DNA from: Sesamum alatum
Taxonomy: Eukaryota; Streptophyta; Magnoliopsida; Lamiales; Pedaliaceae
Direction: 5' to 3'
Length of the DNA: 64,000 nucleotides
Assembly (NCBI GenBank): GCA_034509735.1
Contig: JACGWO010000003.1
Location: forward strand, 4,712,001-4,776,000
Shown: in pieces, positions 24,280 to 37,034 of the stretch
How positions within the stretch are numbered: the first letter of the stretch is position 1
Layout: each line of letters begins with the position of its first letter
Made by a program: the position numbers and the translations under genes
The notes under the pieces: generated by a model
Database searches by the model: none
What the model saw: only the letters and a program-made list of their open reading frames with translations
What the model was told of the DNA's origin: nothing

Positions 24280-26183
24280 CTACATTCAAAATGTAAAGCA
24301 GAAATTTAGTAGATTATAATAATATAGAATTCAAGTTAAGACTTGGTCTTTAGTCATTAATCCCTCCCACTATTTCTTCAAAAAGCCCACCACTCTCAAG
24401 TGGGGTTTTCGGGAAACCATTTCCTAGTGGGCTTGGAGTCCACAAACGCAATTCTCCATGTCCCGCTTTTACGATTCACATGGGAAAGGCTTTGTGGGAG
24501 GTATCCAATACCATTCTCATCCAATGAGATCCCCAAAATATTTTGTCTCGCCTCTTCACATGATCACAAGGACTCCAAGCGAATCATGTTACTTAGCGTT
24601 AGGCCCGACCCATCAACCAAATGAATATCTTAACTATCGCCCCCCACGACTCGTGAGATAGAGAAATAGGAGTATATTCCATTCGTTCACAACAACAATG
24701 CACTTTCTTCTATTCCAAACGTGTCACGACTCGTGAGACCATGAATGGGTGAAAGTAGCTTCCTCACTACATTGCTATGGATGGAAGGCTTGGAATAATC
24801 AAACCATTTGATTTTAATTCCATTTTGGGCCTAAGATTTACTTGGACCATCCAAGTGAGAGTTATAGTGTTTATTAAGACCGAGACCTCATCATTATTAG
24901 TGTTTTGCATGCTCAAGTTTTAAACATTCAATGTAAATAGATGCATTCCAAACACATCATACATCAAAGCATTAAAACACTAAACACATGCAAAAGAAGC
25001 CTAGCACGCCCCCTGTAGGATGATCACAAGCCCGTTCCTAAGTGATCCACTGAGCCCGCAGTGGATCTATGGTCAATCTAGGGTAAGCCTACACTATTAT
25101 AATTTTTACATCCCATTATCATTCTAATGGGGCCTTGTAAATTCTTCTTTGTTCTTCTTGGGCCTTCCTTCGTGGGCTCCGTCCAACGGACCTCTTTTGG
25201 ACCTTTACCTCCATGGAAGCTTACATTAATAAAATAAAGCTTCACAACCTAATCTACTCTCATTACAACTTAAAAGAAACCCCAATCATAAGTCGGAGGG
25301 AGTACATTAAAAGAGAGGAAGAAAGCCTTATTATTCCAAGGCTAAAACGAAAGAAGGAATAAAAACCTAGAGGCACGCAGGCCTCACCCAAGAATAAATT
25401 AAACCATTCATAGACCAATAGGCTAGTGATCAGCCTTATTGTTTATCAAATAAACAACAACAAAACACATTTATATCAAATATAAACATGCCAAGAAATA
25501 AATACATCCCATATATATATTCATAAATATCCAATATCTAAAATCAAAAACATAATAAAAATGCAGAAAATACCATATTAACAATGCAATTAAAAATATG
25601 GATATCAACTATACATCCAATGTACAAACCATTTTTTTTTGTTTGGAAACCATTTCCAAAATAATCCAAGGCATAAAAAATAATTTTAGAAAAATCAAAT
25701 TTAACTAAAATTAAAAATATGCCAAAATTAGTAATTTCAGAAAACTAGCAGAAATCAGAAAAATCCAATTTTCTGGAAAAAAGGCACAAAACAGTGCTGC
25801 CGGCCGGCCGTCCCAGACGGCCGTGCGCTCGCGCACGCGCACAGGCGCCCCTGCCTGCGCACCGCGCAAGCGCGGCCGCCCACGCGCAGCAGCAGGTGCT
25901 AGCCTGCTGCCCCTGCCGAGCGGCCGGCACCTTTTTTCACTTTTTCTCTTTTTTTTTTAAAAAATTTCTGCTATAAAACTTAAACATAATCATTTATTTA
26001 TAGAAAATCCAATTCTCTAAAATGCATGGATATCCATAATTTCAAAAGAAAAATTAATACATATTTTCTACACCTATTATCATACTTTAAAGCCATAACA
26101 TGCTTTCCAAAAGCAATTTAAACATGTTCTTCATGCTCAACACATAATAACATGTAAATCCTATAGCCACAACACCGAACCGG
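24280..26183 (-). other. Element C leader, including a small GC-rich island (25793-25930)
   Basis: The leader is colinear with element E 35107-37021 and has no supported gene. The GC-rich island of about 140 bp at 25793-25930 sits at the place of the much larger island in element B. The short readings there on both strands are composition artefacts. Confidence 0.75.
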
Positions 26184-26195
26184 GCTCTGATACCA
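26184..26195 (-). other. Primer binding site of element C
   Basis: GCTCTGATACCA on the plus strand, the reverse of TGGTATCAGAGC, separated from the LTR by one base. Confidence 0.9.
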
Positions 26196-26196
26196 C

Positions 26197-28394
26197 TGAA
26201 AGAATCGGGTACGGCCCAGGAACGCAACGGAAGCGTAAAAAACGTGAAATTAAAGCTTAATCTTAAACGGGTTCAAAGGGATGTTCCCTTTGAAGTTCCC
26301 GGGCGTTCAGTGTTTGTCAAGGCAAAAATAAAAGAAGGAGAAGATGCTGGGCAAGTGGCTAAAGGAAGAAAATGAAAAGATACATGAAAATGTAAAGAAA
26401 ACCTACCTTTTTGTTTACTACACGTATAACCGGTATGTGCGTTGTTTCCTTTCCGTTTCTCTTTCCGTTCACTTGAGAATTCAACATAGAACTCCTCTAA
26501 TTTGTCCTCACCACACTATGGAATACATCTCTAATCTATTGCTAGATAGATATAGAGAAGTGAAGAAGAAACACTTCCAAAACAACACTATTGATTTGTG
26601 CTTTTGGAATATTTTAGTTCAAACCTTTCCAAAAGGTATGAACACAAAAAGGAGAAATTTTCATAGATTTTTTGGAGAGTTTCTTGATGGAAATTTGTGC
26701 AAGACATGGGCATTCAAGTTATGTGAATAGTTTTGTGTACAAAATTCAACTTCTATAGTAAACTTCCAAAGTAACCTACATACACACACCATTATCTACA
26801 CAACCACGCATCATTATAGCAAATAAAACCACCCACCAAACCAATATAAAGTCTGGTCACATGTGCCTCACATGTGGAAGATTTTAATTCTTCCTTCAGT
26901 TGCTATAAATTGAATTTTTCCACGGACTAGGACTACTAGTCTTGGACTTTTATTTAATCTAATTAAATTAAGTCCAAACAAAGTCCATTGGGCATTAATT
27001 AATCCAATTAATCTCAATCCAATTGACGCCCATAAGTTTGTTTAATCCAATTAAATAAACATAAGTCTGAACTCTAATTAATTGATCCAATCAAATAATT
27101 AATCCAAACCCGATAAATTAATCCAATTAATTTAAAGGTTCTGAGTCCAAAATTAACTAATCCAATTAATTAATTCTTGGACCATCCATCAAATGGATTT
27201 CCCAATAAATGATCCAATCATTTATTTTTCTCCTTGAATTAATTTAATCCAATTAAATTAATTCGCTTCTTCTAGAATTAATTACAAATTAATTCTACCA
27301 ATTTCATAGTGATTTGTGTGTGACTCTTTAGGTTCACCCTCAGTTAGACTTGGTCTGTGTCCAACACAATTGGTCAATTAAATCTAATTTAATTAACTAT
27401 TTTCCAATTAACCATTAATCGGAAAACGCTCGTCACCATGGGTGGCCGTCTAGCAACGATCCATGGCACTAGAGACTAGGTGAATGTTGGCATGAATGTT
27501 TAGGCTCCCGAGTTCCATATGAGTACGGTCCTTCCATCATTCGTCTCCCGGTCTAAGTCTAGGGCATGGAATTAGGCGTCAGTTCCCATCCTGGACTAGA
27601 CAACTATGCTCAATAACTCGAGACAAGTCCGCTCTATTGATCGACATAGGAAACCATTCCCTACTCGACCAATCGTTGTGGCCACAGCCTTAAAGAGCCT
27701 AAACCATCTCAGAGTGCATAGGAGACTCGACTGACATATATTGACAGGTGACAGATCCTATCTTGGAATCCACCTTCCTCAATACATATTCCGACTGCAC
27801 TAGATATAGCTTATGATGAACGTATCCTAGATAGAGACATCTCTTGCCAGACCCTAGATACAAGCTTCATATGTATGTGACTGGCATGATTCCTCAAGTC
27901 CGAGGACTAATCTCATACTATTGGAGCTAGGAATTCCAGTCATACCGACCAAGCCTCCAAAGCTTCCATATGACTATTCCCGCGAGTCAGTTCAGTCAGC
28001 TGACATCCTTGTCAAGTAACTCACTAATATTGCATAGACGTCCAACGTCTATCGCCGATGAAACACGGAACTCATCCAATGAATGCAATCCTTAGTGCAA
28101 GTCTCTATACGACCCTCGATGCCCAGTCTCGAGGTCCTCGACTTGCAACATTTCAAACCAACCCTCAAAAGTTGGTTTCATAGCTGTCATCCAATGCGTA
28201 GCCAAACTACATGGGTTATACAATTAGTCTGTGGGCATTTGTTGTGACGTTAAAATGTCATTTAACGTAATCAGTAAGCACAACAAACACATAGTGCCAC
28301 GGATGAATACTTACTATATTCATCAAGTCAATAAAATGCTAAATAGTACCCAAAACCGCCAATCCAATTGGCTTTCTGGTCACCTATTCTAACA
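26197..28394 (-). repeat. 5' LTR of element C
   Basis: 2198 bp, TGAAAGAATC...TTCTAACA on the plus strand, matching 4268-6471. The reading at 26344-26730 (128 codons) has no family features. Its counterpart in the other LTR copies is broken, so I treat it as chance. Confidence 0.92.
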
Positions 28395-29190
28395 CGTATA
28401 TGGAGAAAGTCCTGAAAAGGTTTCGGATAGACAAATCTAAACGAGGATTCCTTCCCATAAGGCGTGGAATCAAGTTATCCAAGAAATAGTCCCGCAGACT
28501 GATGAGGAACTTGAAAAGATGAAAATCATCCCCTATGCTTCTGCCGTAGGAAGCATCCAATATGTGGTCCACTGCACCAGACCTGACATTGCTTACGCTT
28601 TGAGTGTAACGAGCAGATATCAGTCTTGTGCAGGAGAGGAACATTGGAATGCAGTCAAGGGCATCCTTAAGTACCTGAGAAGGACTAAGGAAATGTTCTT
28701 AGTCTATGGCAATGGAGAACTGATCCTGGAAGCCTTTAGCGATGCTAGCTTCCAGGCTGATGACGATGATGCCAAGTCTCAATCGGGTTATGTATTAAGG
28801 TTCAATGGAGGAGTAGTGGCTTGGAAAAGTTCCAAGCAAGCAACCACTGCTGATTCCACCACTGAGGCCGAATACATAGCAGCTTCAGAAGCTGCCAAAG
28901 AAGCGGTTTGGATGAGAAACTACATCTAAGAGCCCGTTGTCATCTTTTGTGATAACAACGCGCAAGCAAAGGAAGCGAGATCTCATCACCGTTCCAAACA
29001 CATTCTTAGATGCTACCACCTTATAAGAGAAATGGTAGAAAGAGGTGACGTTCGGATGGATCGAGTCAACTCAGCAGACAACATAGCAGTTCCGCTGACA
29101 AAGCCTATGTAGCAGAGCGCTCATACGCAACATCTTGAGAAGAAGGGGATTAGGCATATGCGCGATTGGCTTTAAGGTCAAGTGGGAGAT
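28395..29190 (+). pseudogene. Copia A RT C-terminus and RNase H
   Basis: This continues the A pol gene after element C (YMEKVLKRF). A stop lies at about 28488. The clean reading 28519-28929 carries YASAVGSIQYVVHCTRPDIA, FSDASFQADDDDAKSQSGYV and TTEAEYIAASEAAKEAVWM. It then stops at TAA after NYI (28929), and the CDNN segment and the tail to about 29175 are in other frames. The PPT at 29177-29190 precedes the LTR. Confidence 0.9.
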
Positions 29191-29652
29191 TGTTAAAATA
29201 GGTGACCATGTAGCCAATTTTGGTAGGCAAATTGTAACCTATGTCTGAACAATTTCGAAGTTTCAATAAATCCTTAATGAAATAAGAAGTGAAATTCATT
29301 TGGCACGTACTTTATTTGTGTTCACCTTATCTGCTTTATAACTGTTCACTACACAAACAAAGCCCACGGACTGAAATCGCATTTCGGGGACTGGGACTAC
29401 GCTTGGAGGTAGGTCCATGAAATAGTTCCGCTGAATCAGTCTGGAAATCTCCAAGTCAAGGAATCTCGAAAGTGGGTACCGAGATTCCCCTTGAGACTTG
29501 CACTAAGCATCTGCTATCGTATTTCATCGACGGGTGACGAGGGTCATCTAAGCAGTGCTAGTGGGTTGGCCTGTTGGGAGCGGCTGACTGAGATGACTCG
29601 CGAGAACCGTCTTACGGAGGCCTTGAGTAGGGTCGGTTAGGTATGACGTGTG
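29191..29652 (+). repeat. Copia A 3' LTR, first part
   Basis: It starts TGTTAAAATAGGTGACC and matches the first 460 bp of the B LTR. It ends with GTGTG (29648-29652), the target duplication of element E. Confidence 0.9.
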
Positions 29653-31880
29653 TGAAAGAATCGGGTTCGGCCCGGGAATGCAACAGAAGCGTAAAAATGT
29701 GAGTTGAAAGGCATAATCTTAAAATGGATTCAAAGGGGTGTTCCCTTTGAAGTTCCCGGGCGTTTAGTGTTTGTCAAAGCATATATAAAAGAAGCAGAAC
29801 ATGCTAGACAAGTGGCTAAAAGAAGAAAACAAAAAAATACATGAAAATGTAAAGAAAACCTACCTTTTTGTTTACTACACGTATAACCGGTACGTGCGTT
29901 GTTTCCTTTCCCTTTCTCCTTCCGTTCACTTGAGAAATCAACGTAGAACTCCTGTAATTTTTCCACACCACACTATAGAATAGATCTCTAATCTATTGCT
30001 AGATAGAAGTAGAGAAGTGAAGAAGAAACACTTCCAAAACAACACTATCGATTAGTGCTTTCGGAATGTTTTAGTTCAAACCTTTCCAAAAGATATGAAC
30101 ATAAGAAGGAGAGATTTTCAGAGATTTTTGGAGAGTTTTTGAGAGAAAATTCGTGCAAGCTTGTACCATACAAGTTATGTGAATGATTTTGTGTATGTAG
30201 AGTTTTTGAATTCAAAATTCAATTTCTCTTGTCAACTTCCAAAGTAACCTACATACACACACCATTATCTACATAACAATGCATCATTATAGCGAATAAA
30301 ACCACCCACCAAACCATATAAAGGCTGGTCACATGTGCCTCACATGTGGAAGATTTTAGTTCTTCCTTCACTTGCTATAAATTGAATTTTTCCATGGACT
30401 AGGACTACTAGTCTTGGACTTTTATTTAATCTAATTAAATTAAGTACAAACAAAATCCATTGGGCATTAATTAATCCAATTAACCTCAAGCCAATTGAAG
30501 CCCATTAATTTATTTAATCCAATTAAATAAACATAATTCCAAACTCTAATTAATTGATCCAATCAATAAATTAATCCATACCCGATAAATTAATCAAATT
30601 AATTTAAAGGTTTTAAGTCCAAAAATTAACTAATCCAATTAATTAATTCTTGGACCATCCATCAAATGGATTTCTCAATAAATGATCCAATCATTTATTT
30701 TTCTCCTTGAATTAATTTAATCCAATTAAATTAATTTGCTTCTTCTAGAATTAATTCCAAATTAATTCTACCAATTCCATAGTGATTTGTGTGTGACTCT
30801 TTAGGTTCACCCTCAGCTACACTTGGGCTTGTGTCCAACACAATTGGTCAATTAAATCTAATTTAATTAACTATTTTCTAATTAACCATTTATCGAAAAA
30901 CGCCCGTCACCATGGGTGGCCGTCTAGCAACGGTCCATGGCACTAGACACTAGGTGAATGTTGGCGTGAACGTTTAGGCCCCCGAGTTCCATACAAGTAC
31001 GGTCCTTCCATCATCCGTCTCCCGGTCTAAGTCTAGGGCATGGAATTGGGCGTCGGTTCTCATCCTGGACTAGACAACTATGCTCAATAACTCGAGACAT
31101 GTCTGCTCTATTGATCGATGTAGGAAACCATTCCCTACTCGACTAATCGCTGTGGCCACAGACTTAAAGAGCTTAAACCGTCTTAGAGCGCATAGGAGAC
31201 TTGACTGTCATATACTGACAGGTTACGGATCCTATGTTGGAATCCACCGTCCTCAATACATATTCCGACTCAACTGGATAAGGCTTATGATGAACGTATC
31301 CCAAATACGAACATCTCTTGCTAGACCCTAGATACAACCTACATATGCATGTGACTGCATGATTCCTCAAGTCCGAGGACTAATCTCGTACTATCGGAGC
31401 CGGGAATTCCAGTCATACCGACCAAGCCTCCAAGGCTTCCATATGACGATTCCCGCGAGTCAGTTCAGTCAGCTAACACCCTTGTCAACCAACCCACTAA
31501 TATTGCATAGACATCCAACGTCTGTCATCGATAAAACACAACAATCATCAAAATGAATGCAATCCTCAGTGCAAGTCTCTATAGGACCCTCGATGCCCTG
31601 TCTCGAGGTCCTCGACTTGAACGTTTCAGACCAACCCTCAGAAGTTGGTTTCATAGCTGCCATCCAATGTGCAGCCCAACTACATTGGTTATTCAATTGG
31701 TCTGTGGGCATTTATTGTGACGTTAAAACATCGTTTAATGTAATTAGTAAGCACAACAAACACATACTGCCAAGGATGAATACTTACTATATTCATCGAG
31801 TCAATATTACTTTAATAAAGATTGCTAAATAAAACCCAAAATAGCCAATCCAATTGGCTTTCTGGTCACCTATTCTAACA
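29653..31880 (-). repeat. 3' LTR of element E
   Basis: 2228 bp. It matches the C LTRs and the E 5' LTR, though the latter has many extra short insertions. Readings inside are LTR shadows. Confidence 0.92.
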
Positions 31881-34189
31881 ATCTCCCACTTGACCTAAAG
31901 CCAATCACCCATGTCGCTCAGACTTATCTGAGCATGAGTAATCTGCGATATCCAGCTCAGTCTCATAGGTCTATCGTATTTCTGCCAAGATGATGCGGTC
32001 CAACCGCACCTCTTCATACCATTACTCCAAACAGATGGTACTGTCTAAGAATTTTCCTGGATCCGTGATGAGATCTCGGTCCTATAGCTTGCGCTACAGC
32101 CATGTTGTTATCCTCCAACGTAACTACTGGCTAGCCCGTGCTAGGCACCACCCACAACCATTGGATGTGGTTTTTTCATCCAAACCACTCTCCGGAGCAA
32201 CTTCTAAAGTTGCCATACATTCAACTTTCATGGTCCATCGTGTTGTCCCGCTTGAAACCTTTCCAAGCCACCACCTTACCATTAAGCCTGAAAATACGTT
32301 CATACTGAGACTAGATATTATTCACATGATCCTGGAAGCTAGTATCGCTATAGCCTTCCAAAATCAACTCTCCATAGAACGTGCATCAAGAACACTTCTT
32401 TAATCATTTTTCAGGTATTGAAGACTGTTTTCAACAGCAGTCTACTGCCTCCTTGGTACACACCAAATTTCTGTCGTTATGCAAAAAGCATACACAACAT
32501 CAGTTCTAATGCTCCAAAACAACATGCCCATGCTGCCTACGGTAAAGACGTAGGGGATGTCAAACATCTAAGCTTCCTCATCAATCAACCTTGACTGAGT
32601 CTTGGACAGCTTAACCCTATATATATAGGAATTTAATTCCTCTCATGGAGAATTGCGTGAACAACGTTCGTGTTTCAGTGTTTCCTAACATCTTAATCAT
32701 TCCAAATGAATAAGACGTTACACACTTTAAACACTAGGAACACAACTAAACTCCCACTCACCCTCAAGCTCGTTACTGATCGAGTCATACCTCGTATGAA
32801 CTCATCAAGACGAATATTCCAGTTACATGGAGTTCCAAACCTAGTTTGAATTCCATGTCGAATCACATGCCTTGAAGCCATTGATTCGATCCAATGTCGA
32901 ACATTACTTCTCCTTATGTCTTTTAGATTATAATCTAATTGACTGGACTGACCTAGAAACCTGTACCTCTCAGGTATGTAAGGTATTCTGGTCGTCCCTA
33001 GGAGAACTGGAATATAGTCAGTGGGCAAACTCGATTACAAATGATGTTTGCTATATCGTACTGAGGTGTCGCTCTACTTGATTCCTCAAGGAGCTACTCC
33101 TTACACCGGTTATTCTCTGAAATCTAAGTTCCCTTAGGACAACACATGAACCTGTGTAAACCTAGTTTGCCTCCCACTAGTCCCTTGACGTATGCAAGTC
33201 CATCCTACATACTCAAGTACTTTGTAGGATACAGGCTTGTCATGCCATATCCAATATGGCGTCGGGGCCATGATCTTTAGAAAGTGCCATGTTTTACAAC
33301 TTGGCTAATGTTTTAAGAACACGCCCAGATAGGCCAAGGTAGTTCAGTGAAAACACCGATCGAACCATGTCCAACAAGGTTCGATTCCTCCTTTATCAGA
33401 GACGCCGTTCAATTGTGGCGTTCCAGGAAGAATTCCACAAAGTGAGAAATTCCATTCCCATTTAGATACATCAAGAGCTCCCACTAAATACACACCACTC
33501 GATCCAATCGAAGGTTAATTATGCAAGCAGTTCGGTTCCCACTTCAATCTAATTCCCTGAACCTTCCAAAGGTCCTTAGACTTGTGAACCCTCTTCTGGT
33601 CTTGTGTATTCAATGACCCATAGATGTCTGACTGGATCCAATCCAACAGACCACTAGCAAGCATACTTTGTCCTACAAAGAGCTTCTTGGTCATCTTCCT
33701 CCTCAGGACTGACTTGCAAGCTAACAGGCTCAAATTGTCTATTTCTAGACTCCTTGAACTACTAACCTCTTTATCCTATCTAGAGGAATGTGACCTAGCT
33801 TTGCATGCCAAATATGTGAGTTTATCTTGATTATCCATTTCATGATTTGTTTTGAGCATTCATAATCTAATTATGGGATAATATTGAAATAATTATGCAA
33901 ACAACCTAGCAGACAAGAATAATCATTCTTTGTCAAATAAAAGAAACTTTCATTGATCAAAAACATGAAATCCTTATTGTCCAACAATAGAAAAAAACAT
34001 CATTTGATCATGCTAGGTTATAAAATTGTGACCTATCAACTCTATCCTAACATGATCACTAATAGATAAGCCTTACTAGTCCTATTGCTTCTATGGCAAT
34101 AGCCCAGCCATTGCCTAGCTTTAGAACCCATCTCGGTCTCAGCCTTCTACTCCTTTTCATCACCTGCAAACCATTTGCAGATATGAGCT
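31881..34189 (-). pseudogene. Element E pol remnant with deletions (protease, integrase, RT, RNase H)
   Basis: From right to left on the minus strand: a decayed protease site (34150-34230), a GAG-pre-integrase segment KMTKKLFVGQSMLASGLLDW (33515-33733), integrase fragments up to the TPQLNGVS region (about 33400), an RT fragment CNWNIRLDEFIRGM (32770-32830), and an RNase H tail (31960-32260). The integrase core between QTQ and KDLW lacks about 28 codons that hold TDDHSRYGY in element B. The RT box is KVCN in place of YVDD near 32715. The same changes occur in element C. The protein products would be inactive. Confidence 0.8.
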
Positions 34190-35106
34190 CTACAGCTGGT
34201 ATCCAATACCCAAGAGTAGAATAATAATCATGTTAAAGCTCAAATCAAATGTACCTTGGTTGGAGAGGAGTTTAGGACACTCCCTCTTCCAATGCCCATT
34301 TTCACAACAATATATGCAAACATCTTTTGCAATCCTTGACTGCCGAACCACCTCCCTCTTTCCTTTGCCCATGCCTAGCATGGCAATAGGAGCGCTTTGT
34401 GCGCTTGCAGCGGTTGATTCTGTCTTACCCTTCTTCCTCCTCCAGCGTCCGGCTCCTTTGCCTTTCGCTCTTGAGGTTGAAGCCTCCCCCACCAATACCG
34501 ACGGCACAGACTTTTCAATCATTGCCTCGTATTGGACCAACATGTTCATCAACTCATGAAGGTCTTTTTCAAGCCCACTTATGTTATAGTTAACGATAAA
34601 CGAGTCAAAGAAGGGAGGGAGAGACCAAAGGATCACATTGATGTACGTCTCTATTCCAAGAGCAGCTCGGAGGTCTTTGGGCTTCTCCACTAGGGAAAGC
34701 ATCATGACTCCATGCTGGTGTACAGACGACCCTTCTGTCATCCTAGCTCCGAAAAATACCTTCGTCGCAGCATATCTAATATGCTGGTCCGGTACCGCAT
34801 AAACGTCTTTCATGCGGAGCATTATTGAGCTGACATCATCCAGCTGATTATACTGTTTCTGGATCTCATTAGTCATGGATGCCAGTATGATGCTAAGGAC
34901 CTTGCGGTTGTCCTCCTGCCATTCATTGAACGTCAAACGCTCTTCTGACGAGGACCCCTCCGGCAAGATCCGAGCAAGAGGCTTATCCAGAACGTAAGCC
35001 TGGTTTCGAAATCTAGGACAATCTTTAGATTTCACAGCCAATCATTATAGTTTGTTCCGTCAAATTTGTTAGTCTCAAGAATTACAACGAGTGGATTCTT
35101 AGACAT
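34190..35106 (-). pseudogene. Element E gag, nearly complete
   Basis: The expected start codon is 35106-35104 (MSKNPL...), with a frameshift or stop shortly after NDWL. A 283-codon reading then runs from 35041 to 34190. It has capsid motifs LARILPEGSSSEERLTFNEW, SIILASMTNEIQKQYNQLDD, HIRYAATKVFFGARM and HGVMMLSLVEK. A basic linker rich in Lys and Gly follows, then an intact zinc knuckle CIYCCENGHWKREC (CX2CX4HX4C). It is better preserved than the pol part, as expected if gag or only the RNA was needed in cis. Confidence 0.88.
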
Positions 35107-37021
35107 CTACATTCAAAATGTAAAACAGAAATTTAGTAGATTATTATAATATTGAATTCAAGTTAAGACTTGGTCTTTAGTCATTAATCCCTCCCACTAT
35201 TTCTTCAAAAAGCCCACTACTCTCAAGTGGGATTTTTGGAAAACCATTTTCTAGTTGGCTTGGAGTCCACAAACGCAATTCTCCATGCCCCGCTTTTACG
35301 ATTCACATGGAAAAGGCTTTGTGGGAGGTATCCAAATACCATTCTCATCCCATGAGATTCCCAAGATATTTTGCCTCGCCTCTTCACATGATCCCAAGGA
35401 CTCCAAGCGAATCATGTTACTTAGCGTTGGCCCGACCTATCAAGCCAAATGAATATCTCAACTATCGCCCCCCACGACTCGTGAGACAGGAAAATAGGAG
35501 TATATTACATTCGTTCACAACAAGGTGCAACTTTCTTCCATTTCAAACGTGTCACGACTCGTAAGACCATGAATGGGTGAAAGTAGCTTCCCCACTACAT
35601 TGCTATGGATGGAAGGCTTGGAATAATCAAACGATTTGATTTTAATTCCATTTTGGGCCTAATATTTACTTGGACCATCCAAGTGAGAGCTATAGTTTAT
35701 TAAGACCGAGCCCTCGTCATTATTGGTATTTTGCATGCTCAAGTTTTAAACATTTAATGTAAATAGATGCATTCCAAACACATCATACATCAAAGCATTA
35801 AAACATTAAACACATGCAAAAGAAGCCTAGCACGCCCCTGTAGGATGATCACAAGCATGTTCCTAAGTGATCCACTAAGCCCGCAGTGGATCTATGGTCA
35901 ATCTAGGGTAAGCCTACACTATTAAAATTTTTACATCTCATTATCATTCTAATGGGGCCTTGTAAAATCCTCCTTTGTTCTTCTTGACCTTCGACCGTGC
36001 GCTCCATCCACCAGACCTTCATCTCCTTGGAAGCTTTCATTAATAAAATAAAGCCTCACAACCTAATCTACTCTCATTGCAACTTCAAAGAAACCCCAAT
36101 CATAAGTCGGGAGAGTACATTAAAAGAGAGGAAGAAAGCCTTATTATTCCAAGGCTAAAAATGAAAGAAGGAATAAAAACAAAGAGGCACGCAGGACTTA
36201 CCCAACAATAAATTAAACCATACGTAGGCCAATGGGCTAGTGATCATCCTTATTGTTTATCAAATAAACAACAACAAAACACATTTATATCTAATATAAA
36301 CATGCCAAGTATATAAATACATCCCATGCATTTATAAATAGATATCCAATATGTAAAAAACAATACACATAATAAAATGCAGAAAATAAATAACATATTA
36401 ATAATGCCAATTAAAAATATAAGATATCAACTATACATCCAATGTACAAACATTTTTTTTTTGTTTTGAAAACCATTTCCAAAAATAATCTAAGATATAA
36501 AAAAAATAATTTAGAAATTTTTCAAATTAACTAAAATTAAAATATGCTAAAACTAATAATTTCATAAAACTAGCAGAAATCAGAAAAAATCCAATTTTCT
36601 GGAAAAACGGCTAAAACGGCACAAAACAGTGCTTGTCGGGGTAGGCCATCCCAAACGGCCGTATGAATGCGCGCGCTGCGTGCAGGGCTCCCCTGCCCGC
36701 GCAGCAGAACGCCGGCGCGTGGCTGCCTTCTCCTGCCGGCGGCCGACACCATTTTTTCACATTTTCTCTTTTTTTTTCTTTTTTTTAAATTTTTGCGTTT
36801 ATTAAAATTTGAAACATAAACATGCATTTACAGAAAATTCAATTCTCCTAAAATGCATGGATATCCATTAATTTCAAAAAACAAAAATTAATTACATATT
36901 TTCTACACCTATTATCATGCTTTAAAGCCACTATTACATGCTTTCCAAAAGCAATTTAAACATGTTCTTCATCCTCAACACATAATAACATGTAAATCCT
37001 ATAGCCACAACACCGAACCGG
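35107..37021 (-). other. Element E leader with small GC-rich island (36635-36750)
   Basis: There is no supported coding region. It is colinear with the C leader. The island of about 115 bp rich in G+C is flanked by AT-rich sequence. Confidence 0.75.
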
Positions 37022-37033
37022 ACTCTGATACCA
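37022..37033 (-). other. Primer binding site of element E
   Basis: The plus strand reads actctgatacca, one base different from the exact reverse of TGGTATCAGAGC, followed by one base and the LTR start at 37035. Confidence 0.85.
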
Positions 37034-37034
37034 C

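Larger units (their letters stand above)
4268..28394 (-). mobile_element. Copia element C (non-autonomous type), nested in A and carrying B and D
   Basis: The element lies on the minus strand. Its 3' LTR is at 4268-6471, its 5' LTR at 26197-28394, PPT next to 6472 and PBS at 26184-26195. The flanking target duplication is CATAT (4263-4267) and CGTAT (28395-28399), one mismatch apart, inside the RT gene of element A. Its own body is 4268-8194, 18476-19162 and 23856-28394. The gaps are element B and the D/solo-LTR complex. Its internal region is colinear with element E and shares the same pol deletions, so it probably depended on other elements for enzymes. Confidence 0.9.

Noticed and set aside
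26344..26730. 128-codon plus-strand reading
   Set aside because: It lies in the LTR of element C, antisense to the element. Corresponding LTR copies (4268-6471, 29653-31880) are not open over it, and no motif is seen.
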